Assembly: GCF_019904155.1 (NCBI RefSeq)
Contig: NZ_JAHCMB010000190.1
Location: forward strand, 36,187-100,186
Length of the DNA: 64,000 nucleotides
Reading direction: 5' to 3'
Source of the DNA: Paenibacillus sinensis
GTDB lineage: Bacteria > Bacillota > Bacilli > Paenibacillales > Paenibacillaceae
The position numbers and the translations under genes are program-made. The notes under the pieces are model-generated. The model made no database searches and was not told where the DNA came from. It saw nothing but the letters and a program-made list of their open reading frames with translations. This document shows positions 32,389 to 40,954 of the stretch, one piece after another. Position 1 is the stretch's first letter. Every line of letters begins with the position of its first letter.

Positions 32389-33618
32389 CTATTCAGCCCA
32401 GCCGCCGCCGACAAAGATCGGCTCCACGCTGCCATCCTCGGTGATGCCGTCAATGTTCATTTCTGGCGAGCCCATCATGAAGTCCACATGAATGAGGCTC
32501 TGATTCATGCCGCGTTCGACCAGTTCTTCCTTCGTCATTGCCGTACCGCCTTCCAGCGTGAACGGATAGGAGGCGCCGAGCGCGAGATGACAGGATGCGT
32601 TCTCGTCGAACAAAGTGGTGTAGAACAGAATGCCGCTCTCCGAAATCGGGGAGCGATGGGGAACGAGGGCTACCTCGCCAAGCGAAAGTGCGCCTTCATC
32701 CATCGCGAACAGTTTCCCCAGCTGATCCTGGCCGACTTCGGCGGTGTAATCCGTAACCTTGCCATCCTTGAAGGTCAGGGTGAAACGGTCGATCACGTTT
32801 CCGGCATAGCTGAGCGGCTTCGTGCTGCTGACCGTCCCGTTCGTTCCGTCGCGGTGAGCAACCGTAAAGACTTCCTCCGTCGGAATGTTCGCGAGGAACG
32901 GAACGCCGCGGCCGTTGACCGCTCCGGCCTGGCACCAGATATGGCCTTCGGGAAGCTCAAGCGTGAGATCCGTTCCCGGTGCGGTATAGTGCAGCTTGCG
33001 GTATTTACGTGCGTTAAGCCGGTCACAGCGGCGTTTCAGGCCGTCCAGGTGAAGCTGCCAGGCTTCAAGCGGGTCTTCCTGATCCGCCCGGACGGCGCGG
33101 AAGATTGCATCCCACAGGAGGCTAACCTGTTCATTCTCCGGAGCGTCCGGGAACACCTTGGCTGCCCATGAAGCCGAAGGGAAGGCGATGCCGCTCCAGC
33201 TGGCATGGTTGCCCATGAGCTGCTTGCGGTAACCGGCCATGGCTTCGGCTGTTACACGCTGATTGTTGGCGATCCGGACGGGATCAACACCTTTGAGCAG
33301 ATCCGGATCGGCTGAAATGATCGTCAGGAAGCAGGCGTTGTTCAGCGCCAGCTCTTCCATTTCCTCCGCGTGGCGTGTCGGAGGTTCGAGGAAGGACTCT
33401 TCCGGAGCCAGGTCGTAACGCGTTCTCGTCACGACTTCATCGTTCCAGTTGACCTTGACCAGCGTCGCTCCCGACTCATATGCCTTGCGTACGACCAGGC
33501 GTACCAGCTCCGCTGCGGCTATATCGGCATTGACTACCAGCTTCTGGCCGGGTTGAATGTTAACGCCGATCTTGACGGCGAGCAAGGCATAGTTCTCCAG
33601 CTTTTGTATGAATTCCAT
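32389..33618 (-). CDS. M29 family aminopeptidase
   Basis: A 409-residue thermophilic-type aminopeptidase (AmpS/PepS/AmpT family), a cytosolic di-metal enzyme that removes N-terminal residues from peptides. The metal and active-site region reads EVALVPHRSPISESGILFYTTLFDENASCHLALG, and the C-terminus has SLIHVDFMMGSPEMNIDGI with the conserved His and Asp. AAGGAGGTCATAAGAC precedes the ATG. It lies 18 bases after a close paralogue and is probably co-transcribed. Confidence 0.93.
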   Translation of the reverse strand: MEFIQKLENYALLAVKIGVNIQPGQKLVVNADIAAAELVRLVVRKAYESGATLVKVNWNDEVVTRTRYDLAPEESFLEPPTRHAEEMEELALNNACFLTIISADPDLLKGVDPVRIANNQRVTAEAMAGYRKQLMGNHASWSGIAFPSASWAAKVFPDAPENEQVSLLWDAIFRAVRADQEDPLEAWQLHLDGLKRRCDRLNARKYRKLHYTAPGTDLTLELPEGHIWCQAGAVNGRGVPFLANIPTEEVFTVAHRDGTNGTVSSTKPLSYAGNVIDRFTLTFKDGKVTDYTAEVGQDQLGKLFAMDEGALSLGEVALVPHRSPISESGILFYTTLFDENASCHLALGASYPFTLEGGTAMTKEELVERGMNQSLIHVDFMMGSPEMNIDGITEDGSVEPIFVGGGWAE

Positions 33619-33636
33619 GTCTTATGACCTCCTTCC

Positions 33637-34869
33637 TTAGAACGCCCAGTTTCCGTTTTTAAAGACCGGTTCTTCGGTTCCGTCGGCCGTAATGCCGTAG
33701 ATGTTCATTTCAGCCGAACCGATCATGAAGTCGACATGCGTAAGGCTGTCGTTAAGGCCGCGTTCAGCCAGTTCTTCTTTGGACATGCTCTTGCCGCCTT
33801 CCAGACAGAAGGCATAGGCGCTGCCGATTGCCAGATGGTTGGAAGCATTCTCGTCGAACAGCGTGTTGTAGTACAAAATATTGGACTCCGAGATCGGGGA
33901 TTGATGAGGAACCAATGCGACTTCGCCCAAATATTTGGCACCTTCGTCGAGAGAAATCAGATGCTCAAGCGTTTCCTGTCCTTCCCGGGCTGTCACCGAA
34001 ACAATGCGTCCATTCTCGAACGTCAAAGTGAAGCCATCAATGACATTGCCGCCGTGACTGAGCGGCTTCGTGCTGCTGACCTTGCCGTTGACGCCGGTCT
34101 TCAGCGGAGCGGTGAACACTTCTTCAGTCGGCATATTAGCAACAAAGGTGTGGCCTTTGGCGTTGATGCTGTCGCCCTGCGCCCACACATGTCCTTCAGG
34201 CAGCTCGATCGTAAGGTCTGTGCCCGGAGCTATGTAATGCAGCTTCTTGTACTTCTTCGCATTCAGGACAGCTGCTTTGGCTTCCAGCGTTTCCAGATGC
34301 TCCTGCCAGGCTGCGACCGGGTCCTCACGGTCCAATCGCACCGTATGAAAGATGGCTTCCCACAGCTTGTTCACGCGCTCTTCTGCCGGAGCGTCCGGGA
34401 ATACCTTGTCGGCCCATGCCTGTGAGGGAATGGCCACGATGCTCCAGCTGTTTCGGTCAGACATAATGAACTCGCGGTATTTGGTCAGCGCTTTGCTACG
34501 GGATTTCTGATAGGCGGTTATACGCGATTGCTCGATGCCTTTTAACGCGTCCGGGTCTTCAGCGATAACGGCAAGGACGGCGGCGCCGTTCTCCATGAAC
34601 TCGGTCAGTTCACCGGCATACCAGGTCGGTTCCTTCGTGAACACCTCTGGGTCAGCATGTTCGAACAGCAGACGGGTAATCCCTTCATCGCTCCAGTTGA
34701 CCTTGACCTGGCTTGCACCTGCTTCATAAGCCTTGGATGCGATCATACGGACGAATTCCGCAGAGCCTGTAGGCGCATTGATGACCAAAGCCTGGCCCGG
34801 TTGGATATTTACGCCGATTTTGATGGCCAGTTCGGCGTATTTGGAGAGTTTTGCGTTAAAATCGATCAT
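33637..34869 (-). CDS. M29 family aminopeptidase, tandem paralogue
   Basis: ATG 34869 follows GGAGGAAATTTCGT and gives 410 residues; the open frame runs further upstream but without a site. It is collinear with the gene at 32389-33618 over the whole length and shares long blocks such as KIGVNIQPGQ, WDEAxxSxSWS-like regions, KLHYTAPGTDLTLELPEGH-like and EVALVPHQSPISESNILYYNTLFDENASNHLA. The two are an old tandem duplication, clearly diverged and each with intact metal ligands. Confidence 0.93.
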   Translation of the reverse strand: MIDFNAKLSKYAELAIKIGVNIQPGQALVINAPTGSAEFVRMIASKAYEAGASQVKVNWSDEGITRLLFEHADPEVFTKEPTWYAGELTEFMENGAAVLAVIAEDPDALKGIEQSRITAYQKSRSKALTKYREFIMSDRNSWSIVAIPSQAWADKVFPDAPAEERVNKLWEAIFHTVRLDREDPVAAWQEHLETLEAKAAVLNAKKYKKLHYIAPGTDLTIELPEGHVWAQGDSINAKGHTFVANMPTEEVFTAPLKTGVNGKVSSTKPLSHGGNVIDGFTLTFENGRIVSVTAREGQETLEHLISLDEGAKYLGEVALVPHQSPISESNILYYNTLFDENASNHLAIGSAYAFCLEGGKSMSKEELAERGLNDSLTHVDFMIGSAEMNIYGITADGTEEPVFKNGNWAF

Positions 34870-35050
34870 ACGAAATTTCCTCCGTTTGCTGGACTCTAAG
34901 TATTGTACTAAATTATTAACCGCCGGATGAAAAAAGTCAATTGGAATACAGGCGCGGGATTCCGAGCGGTTTCGGTGATATACTAAGTGCAGGTGGCTCT
35001 TGTCCAGTCGAGACAAAGAGCCGTAACCATGGAAAGGATGGAAGCAGACA

Positions 35051-35317
35051 ATGAGTGTCAGCATCAAAGAAGCGGTGATGCGCCGTGATGAGGAAGGCAG
35101 CTATGTAGGGAAGACGGTATTTGAGCTTGAGGGGCATAAAGCCGGCTATGAAATTAACTTTTTCAGCAAAAAGGGCAAGGACTGGGACTACTCGCTGAGC
35201 TTCGCGGACGAGCCCGGCAGCGAAGAGCAGTTCCTGGAGCTTGACGCCCGGCTTGAAGAAGATGACGAGCTGTTCGATCTGCTGCTTGACGCAGCCCTTG
35301 ATGCGGAGGAGGCATAA
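35051..35317 (+). CDS. Hypothetical acidic protein
   Basis: An 88-residue protein I do not recognise. It begins MSVSIKEAVMRRDEEGSYVGKTVFELEGH, with a beta-sheet-like centre (YEINFFSKKGKDWDYSLSFADEPGSEEQF), and ends in a very acidic, Leu-rich helix. AAAGGATGG lies about eight bases before the ATG. It converges with the potassium channel gene, leaving 15 bases between stops. Confidence 0.78.
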   Translation: MSVSIKEAVMRRDEEGSYVGKTVFELEGHKAGYEINFFSKKGKDWDYSLSFADEPGSEEQFLELDARLEEDDELFDLLLDAALDAEEA

Positions 35318-35332
35318 AGCCGAGCCTCCGTC

Positions 35333-36679
35333 TTAGCCGATCATGATTTGCCCTTCAGGATGCCGATAGAGCTGCTTGTCCTTCTTCGGCCGGATCGCGT
35401 AAGCGAGCGTTAAGGGGCCAGTCCGTCCCATGAACATGAGAATGACGATGAGGATTTTGCCTGCCTCGGTCAGTTCGGGTGTAAGACCCATCGTCAATCC
35501 CGATGTGCCGAAGGCCGATACGGCTTCAAACAGAACGGCAAGAAAATCGGCCTGTTCAGTTATGGACAGTATCATGGTAGCTGCAACGACCAGAAGCAGG
35601 GACAGCAGCGTCATCGTAATGGCGCGGTACACATTGTCTTTGGAAAGCCGGTTGCGGAACAGGACGACATCTTCTCTGCCCCGAATCCGGGAATAGACGG
35701 CGGCGAGCAGCAGGGCGAATGTCGTCACTTTGATGCCGCCGCCCGTCGAGCCCGGCGCCGCCCCGATGAACATCAGCACAATGATCAGGAACTGGCTGGA
35801 TTCCCGAAGCGCCTGGATATCGAGCGTAGTCACGCCGCCCGAACGGGGTGTGAGGGCTTGTAGAAACGAAGCCATTATTTTGCCGCCCATATGCAGCGGT
35901 TTAAGCGAGTGGTAGACCTCCAGCCAGAAGAAGAACAGGGCGCCTGCTCCGATCAGAATCGCCGAGGTTGCCAGCACCACCTTGGAATGCAGCGTCAGAC
36001 GTTTGCGTTTCGGAAAATCGACGAGATCGGACAGCACGATGAAGCCGATGCCTCCAAGGAAGATCAGCAGCATGGCTGTTAGGTTGATCACAGGATCTTC
36101 GGCATAGCGGGTAAGGCCGCTGAAGGGTCCATGCACATCGCCGAACAGATCGAAGCCCGCGTTATTGAAGATGGAGATGCTGTGGAAAATGCCGTAATAC
36201 ACCGCCTTCCCGGCTGGCATGTCCTCCATGAAGCGCAGCGCCATCACCAAAGCGCCCATGAGCTGGATAACGAGGGAGTAGATGAGTACCCGGCGGATCA
36301 GGCGGACGATGCCCTGTATGGAGTTCTGGTTCATCGACTCCTGGAGCAGAAGTCGTTCCTTAAGCGAAATTTTCCGGTTCAGGACAAGCGTAATCAGTGT
36401 CGCCATCGTCACAAAGCCGAGTCCGCCCAATTGGAACAGCACCAGAAGAATCAGCTGCCCGAAGGTGGTTAGGCCGGTTCCGGTGTCGATCACGGCAAGT
36501 CCGGTCACGCAGGTCGCCGAGGTCGCCATGAACAGCGCATCGATCCATGACATATGCCCCTGCTCGGATGAAATGGGCAAGGCGAGCAGCACGGTGCCGG
36601 AGATGATCAGGACGATGAACCCGAGCGATAAAATTTTGGGAGGCGTCAGCCGAAGCCTCTTAAGCAGCAGATTGAACAT
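35333..36679 (-). CDS. KtrB/TrkH-type potassium uptake protein
   Basis: A 448-residue membrane protein of the KtrB/KtrD group. Four M-P-M repeats are visible, with filter regions MATSATCVTGLAVIDTGTG, SIFNNAGFDLF, QALTPRSGGVTTLD and EAVSAFGTSGLTMGLT. It would import K+ with Na+ coupling. No ktrA/ktrC-type RCK subunit lies nearby, as for KtrD in B. subtilis. No riboswitch precedes it, unlike kimA. The 36680-36903 stretch upstream holds only a hairpin. Confidence 0.93.
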   Translation of the reverse strand: MFNLLLKRLRLTPPKILSLGFIVLIISGTVLLALPISSEQGHMSWIDALFMATSATCVTGLAVIDTGTGLTTFGQLILLVLFQLGGLGFVTMATLITLVLNRKISLKERLLLQESMNQNSIQGIVRLIRRVLIYSLVIQLMGALVMALRFMEDMPAGKAVYYGIFHSISIFNNAGFDLFGDVHGPFSGLTRYAEDPVINLTAMLLIFLGGIGFIVLSDLVDFPKRKRLTLHSKVVLATSAILIGAGALFFFWLEVYHSLKPLHMGGKIMASFLQALTPRSGGVTTLDIQALRESSQFLIIVLMFIGAAPGSTGGGIKVTTFALLLAAVYSRIRGREDVVLFRNRLSKDNVYRAITMTLLSLLLVVAATMILSITEQADFLAVLFEAVSAFGTSGLTMGLTPELTEAGKILIVILMFMGRTGPLTLAYAIRPKKDKQLYRHPEGQIMIG

Positions 36680-36831
36680 GAAATGCGGCCTCCTTGGACG
36701 GTTACTACAGGAAGGTAGGTTTAGGACTAATGAGTCAGGATGACATGTTGAAAGATTTTGAATTCATCGCCGACACCTAGAATACATGTACATAACCCAT
36801 ATTGGCAAGAATCTGGAGAATTTCCTGCCAT

Positions 36832-36868
36832 AATCAAAAGGCCACCTGCTTAAGGATGGCCTTTGATT
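36832..36868 (-). terminator. Hairpin downstream of the second CNNM gene
   Basis: AATCAAAAGGCCA and TGGCCTTTGATT pair with one bulged base. It lies just after the stop of the minus-strand gene at 36904 and has a short T run on that strand. Confidence 0.6.
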
Positions 36869-36903
36869 ATTAAGGAGCGCGAGTCCGTGTGTCCGGCCCA
36901 GCC

Positions 36904-38229
36904 TTAATGCTGCGGGACTTCCGAACCTTCAGGTTCCTTGGCTATATTCAGTTCAACTTCGACTCTCCGGACGCGGTGCCGGTTCATTTCCCGGACGGTC
37001 AGCAGGGAATCGCCGTATGTGATTTGTTTGCCGACGGCAGGCTCTTCCAGATGGCTGTACACCCATCCGCCGATTGTGGTAACCTCTTCATCTTCCAGAT
37101 CGAGTCCGATAAGCTCCCGCACATCAGGGAGTGATACAGTGCCGTCCAGCAGGTAGCGGGTTTCTCCCAGCTTCTCGATGTTGCGGCGTTCGTCTTCGTC
37201 GAATTCATCGCGGATTTCGCCGACGATTTCTTCAAGAATATCTTCGATCGTGATCAAGCCGGAGGTGCCGCCATACTCGTCGAGCAGCAGGGCGATGTGC
37301 ACCCGTTCACGCTGCATGCGGGTCAGCAGTGTCTTCACCGGCGTAACCTCGGAGACGGTAAGCACGGGATGAATCAGCTTCGCGAAGTCAAAATCCGTGT
37401 TGCTGTCATACTCCAGATACAGCTGCTTCGTATTGACCATACCGATAATATTGTCTTTGTTCTCCTGGGCAACCGGGAAGCGGGTATACTGCTCTCTGCG
37501 GATGATATCCAGATTCTCGCGGAGAGACAGGTTCGTGTAGAGACAGATCATATCGGTACGCGGCACCATGATATCGCGGGCCAGCATTTCGTCGAAGGCA
37601 AAAATCCGGTTCACATAGCCGTACTCGGCCTTGTTGATTTTGCCGCTCTCATAGCTCTCGGACAGAATAAGACGAATCTCCTCTTCGGAGTGCGCTTCCT
37701 CATGCTCGCTAGCAGGCTTCATGCCGAAGAGGCGGACCAGTATATTGGCGGAACCGTTAAGCAGCCAGATCAAAGGATACAGGATGCGGTAGAACCAGAT
37801 AATCGGCTTGGCGGTGAGCAGACTGATTTCTTCAGCTTTATTGATGGCGGCGGTCTTCGGAGCAAGTTCCCCGATAACGACATGCAGGAATGTTGCGATG
37901 AAGAACGCCATTATGAACGAAATGACATGGCTTGCCTCGGAGCCGATGCCGGCCCAGTGGAAGAACGGATAGAGCAGCTCTTCAAAAGCGGGTTCCGCCA
38001 GAGCACCGATACCCAGCGCTGTAATCGTAATGCCCAATTGGCAGGCGGATAAATATCCGTCCAGATTAGCGGAAACCTGCTGCACGGCTAATGCGTTCTT
38101 GCGTCCTTCCAGGACAAGCTGGCTGATCCGGCTTCCCCGAAGCCGTACCATGGCAAATTCCGTCGCCACAAAAAAAGCGGTTAACACAATCAAAATCGCC
38201 ACCAACGTCAAACTGACTCCTATACCCAT
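36904..38229 (-). CDS. CNNM/CorC-family (hemolysin C-like) membrane protein, second copy
   Basis: A 441-residue paralogue of the protein at 4161-5477 with the same order: DUF21 membrane domain (1-195, FFVATEFAMVRLRGSRISQLV, IGELAPKTAAINKAEE), CBS pair (about 210-340, MVPRTDMICLYTNLS and LLDEYGGTSGLITIEDILEEIVGEIRDEFDEDE) and a CorC_HlyC domain (about 350-430). Proteins of this type are implicated in magnesium or other divalent metal efflux. It is divergent from the DUF1836 gene, with a perfect palindrome between them. Confidence 0.92.
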   Translation of the reverse strand: MGIGVSLTLVAILIVLTAFFVATEFAMVRLRGSRISQLVLEGRKNALAVQQVSANLDGYLSACQLGITITALGIGALAEPAFEELLYPFFHWAGIGSEASHVISFIMAFFIATFLHVVIGELAPKTAAINKAEEISLLTAKPIIWFYRILYPLIWLLNGSANILVRLFGMKPASEHEEAHSEEEIRLILSESYESGKINKAEYGYVNRIFAFDEMLARDIMVPRTDMICLYTNLSLRENLDIIRREQYTRFPVAQENKDNIIGMVNTKQLYLEYDSNTDFDFAKLIHPVLTVSEVTPVKTLLTRMQRERVHIALLLDEYGGTSGLITIEDILEEIVGEIRDEFDEDERRNIEKLGETRYLLDGTVSLPDVRELIGLDLEDEEVTTIGGWVYSHLEEPAVGKQITYGDSLLTVREMNRHRVRRVEVELNIAKEPEGSEVPQH

Positions 38230-38276
38230 ATAAATCGAACCATCCCTTTCCTTTGCAAAATAGGTTATACTGAATT

Positions 38277-38296
38277 ATAAGTTCATATGAACTTAT
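38277..38296. promoter_or_regulatory. Perfect 20-bp palindrome in a divergent promoter region
   Basis: ATAAGTTCATATGAACTTAT is its own reverse complement over all 20 bases. It lies 47 bases from the CNNM start (minus) and 80 bases from the DUF1836 start (plus), and GTTATACT-like -10 sequences are close. This is the shape of an operator for a dimeric repressor; DUF1836 proteins have a predicted MerR-like DNA-binding domain and are a candidate. Confidence 0.6.
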
Positions 38297-38375
38297 TTTA
38301 CGAACTTTTTGGCCGGATTTCAAATGTCTGCTGTAAAAAGGCCGAAATCCGCCACCGGATAGGAGGTAAGACGGC

Positions 38376-39140
38376 TTGGAATCTTTAACCTTAACCCGTG
38401 TGGAGATGTCTTCCCTGCTGCTTGCGCTCAGAGGAATGTCGGCTGACACGCCGCTTCATATTTTTCAGGAAGCCTGGTGCCGGCATCACCGCCGTCATGC
38501 GGTGGAAGAGAGTCCCTTGCAGGAACTACGATCGACGGAACTGCCGCCAATCGTGCTGAAAATGATGAAAAAAGGAGAAGCCAAAGGGCTGTCGCTTCAG
38601 GAAATCGCTGCTCTCGGCGCTCTTATCGAGTATTCCACAATATCCATTACCGCCATGCAGAATTGGGTTAAACGGGATTTCAAAGAATACCTGGGTGCAC
38701 CCCGTGAAGGGAAGAAGTATTCGATCAACCAGGCAGCGATGCTCTTTATGGTCGAGGATTTGAAATCGTCACTGGATTTCCGCAGCATCTCCCGCTTGTT
38801 CCGGAAGCTGTTCCTGAAGCCGGAGCGCGACGATGACGATCTGCTGGAGCCGGTGAGGCTGTACGCCGCTTACGCCCAGCTGTTTGAAGAACACAGGGAG
38901 ATAACGGCCGCTCCTGCCGGAGAACCCGCATCTGAGGCAAATGCAGCCTCTGACCGGCTGACAGGTGACGCGATGTCCGCAGCCGCCGAGAAGGCGGTCA
39001 CGCGGCTCGTCCATTTGAACCGAAGACAGCGGGAGACGGTGCGCAATACGCTGATCATCGCGGCGATTTCGGTGCAGGCATGCTGCTTTCAGGCGCTGGC
39101 AAGACAGTACTTTCATGCCTCGCTTTTTCTTGATTTTTGA
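38376..39140 (+). CDS. DUF1836 domain protein (predicted HTH regulator)
   Basis: A 254-residue protein with a TTG start nine bases after AGGAGG. The DUF1836 region (about 60-165) reads LPPIVLKMMKKGEAKGLSLQEIAALGALIEYSTISITAMQNWVKRDFKEYLG, then KKYSINQAAMLFMVEDLKSSLDF, which looks like a MerR-type winged helix with a recognition helix. A helical C-terminal part follows an Ala-rich linker. The family has no established function; a DNA-binding role is inferred from the fold prediction and from the palindrome upstream. Confidence 0.82.
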   Translation: MESLTLTRVEMSSLLLALRGMSADTPLHIFQEAWCRHHRRHAVEESPLQELRSTELPPIVLKMMKKGEAKGLSLQEIAALGALIEYSTISITAMQNWVKRDFKEYLGAPREGKKYSINQAAMLFMVEDLKSSLDFRSISRLFRKLFLKPERDDDDLLEPVRLYAAYAQLFEEHREITAAPAGEPASEANAASDRLTGDAMSAAAEKAVTRLVHLNRRQRETVRNTLIIAAISVQACCFQALARQYFHASLFLDF

Positions 39141-39213
39141 CAATATTCGAGAACGGAATGAAAGATTAAGGTCAAAAGGGGTAAGATTATAACAATTAGA
39201 AGGGGGGATCAGG

Positions 39214-40434
39214 ATGGGAACGCAAGCCAATACGTTATTAAAAAGTCCGAAGCAGCGCAAGCTGCTGCTCAGCGCAGGCTTCAGCTGGATGTTCGATGCG
39301 ATGGATGTCGGAATGATCTCCTTCGTCGTGGCGGCGCTGGCCAAGGAATGGAGCCTGTCTTCGGGACAGATCGGTCTTCTGACCAGCATCAATTCGCTCG
39401 GCATGGCGGCAGGAGCCGCCGCAGCGGGCATTCTGGCCGACAAATACGGCCGCAAGAATATTCTGCTCTGGACGCTGCTGATCTTCTCTGTGGCAACTGG
39501 ACTCTCGGCGCTGGCGGCAGGCTTCGCGATTCTCTGTCTGCTGCGTTTTATCGCCGGGTTCGGGCTTGGGGGAGAGCTTCCCGTAGCTTCAACACTTGTC
39601 TCCGAGAGCGTGGAGCCGAGGGAACGGGGAAGGGCGGTCGTGCTTCTGGAGAGCTTTTGGGCGGTGGGGTGGATTGTGTCCGCTCTAATCGCCTATTTCA
39701 TCATACCAGACTACGGGTGGCGCATCGCGCTGGTGATTGGGGCAGTACCGGTCTTATACGCCCTGTATTTGCGGCGGGCCATTGACGATTCGCCGAGATT
39801 TGAGGGCATCCGCAACAAGAAGACCGTGCCGCTTGGCGAACGCTTCGCAGCCGTCTGGTCTTCCGAACACCGACGTTCCACAATAATGCTGTGGATTCTC
39901 TGGTTCACCGTAATTTTTTCGTACTATGGCATCTTTCTGTGGCTCCCGTCCGTCATGGTGATCAAGGGCTTCAGCCTGGTGCGCAGCTTCGAATACACGT
40001 TGATTATGACGCTGGCGCAGCTTCCGGGATATTTCACAGCCGCGTATTTCATTGAGAAATTCGGACGCAAATTCGTGCTTGTCGTGTATCTCGTCTGTAC
40101 CGCCTTCAGCGCCGTATGGTTCGGGTATGCCTCAACGGAGGGAACGCTTATCGCCGCGGGCATCTGCCTCTCATTCTTCAATTTGGGCGCATGGGGCGGC
40201 ATGTATGCCTATACGCCGGAATTGTACCCGACGAGCGTCCGTTCAACGGGAGTGGGCCTGGCCGCCTCCTTCGGCCGGATCGGCGGCATTATCGCGCCGC
40301 TGCTTGTCGGCCTTCTGGTAGAGCGTTCGGTAGGTCTCCCGTCCATCTTCGTGATGTTCTTCGTTACAATCCTGATCGGGGCGGTTGCGGTGTTGTTCCT
40401 GGGCCGGGAGACTAAGGGGATAGATTTGGACTAG
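39214..40434 (+). CDS. MFS transporter, NiaP-like (niacin transporter group)
   Basis: A 406-residue 12-helix MFS protein. The first helix reads FSWMFDAMDVGMISFVVAALAKEW, followed by GILADKYGRKNILL, FGLGGELPVASTLVSE and YTPELYPTSVRSTGVGLA, a set shared with NiaP (B. subtilis YceI), which takes up nicotinate. The assignment of substrate is tentative, since no NiaR site or nicotinate gene lies nearby. Its 3' end overlaps the converging acetyltransferase gene by 23 bases. Confidence 0.85.
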   Translation: MGTQANTLLKSPKQRKLLLSAGFSWMFDAMDVGMISFVVAALAKEWSLSSGQIGLLTSINSLGMAAGAAAAGILADKYGRKNILLWTLLIFSVATGLSALAAGFAILCLLRFIAGFGLGGELPVASTLVSESVEPRERGRAVVLLESFWAVGWIVSALIAYFIIPDYGWRIALVIGAVPVLYALYLRRAIDDSPRFEGIRNKKTVPLGERFAAVWSSEHRRSTIMLWILWFTVIFSYYGIFLWLPSVMVIKGFSLVRSFEYTLIMTLAQLPGYFTAAYFIEKFGRKFVLVVYLVCTAFSAVWFGYASTEGTLIAAGICLSFFNLGAWGGMYAYTPELYPTSVRSTGVGLAASFGRIGGIIAPLLVGLLVERSVGLPSIFVMFFVTILIGAVAVLFLGRETKGIDLD

Positions 40435-40936
40435 ATGAGTCTTGCAATGGATTTAGTGCTTTTCTTAAAAATTGAACCTCAAAAGGCAGCGAGGCAAAGT
40501 TTTGGACATGCGTGCACTGGTAGCCAAGACGCTCATAAAAAGTTCTTAGTCCGGTAAATGCTGCGACAATGGAGAGAACAACCAATGTACAGCCAAGGGC
40601 AGACAGGCTTTTCTCTGCTTCGGTTATCAGATACTCGCCATACTTGTTGCCCCGGTATTCCGGCAGAACGGCGAGGCGTTCGATCGAACCTTGATTGCCG
40701 GTTGCATGGAGGCCAACCGTCCCGATAGCTTTTTCGCCGAGATATAACAGATTTACATGAGTTCCAATTATTCTGGAGCGTGCGGCCGACTCATGCTCAA
40801 AAGCAACGTAATGGGGAAATCGTTCTTCGCTAATACCCAACATGACTGCCTGATCTTTAAAAGAGCGCTGGATTATTGAGGAGAGAAGAAAGCTGTCCTC
40901 CGGGACGGCTTTTGCTATTTTCAGAAAACTTTCCAA
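40412..40936 (-). CDS. GNAT family N-acetyltransferase
   Basis: A 174-residue GNAT enzyme with a TTG start after AGGAGGAGCG. Motif A reads ERLAVLPEYRGNKYGEYLITEAEKSLSALGC, which holds the acetyl-CoA loop (R/Q-x2-G-x-G/A form RGNKYG), and motif B follows with RTFYERLGYQ. It converges with and overlaps the MFS gene. The substrate cannot be read from the sequence. Confidence 0.88.
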   Translation of the reverse strand: MESFLKIAKAVPEDSFLLSSIIQRSFKDQAVMLGISEERFPHYVAFEHESAARSRIIGTHVNLLYLGEKAIGTVGLHATGNQGSIERLAVLPEYRGNKYGEYLITEAEKSLSALGCTLVVLSIVAAFTGLRTFYERLGYQCTHVQNFASLPFEVQFLRKALNPLQDSSSPNLSP

Positions 40937-40954
40937 ATGCGCTCCTCCTGATTC

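Noticed and set aside
31822..33171. A 449-codon open frame running from inside the MFS gene into the antisense of an aminopeptidase
   Set aside because: It crosses a strong bidirectional terminator and two well-defined genes, with no recognisable domain.
37297..38052. A 251-codon frame antisense to the second CNNM gene
   Set aside because: It is a shadow frame; the sense strand has complete DUF21, CBS and CorC domains.
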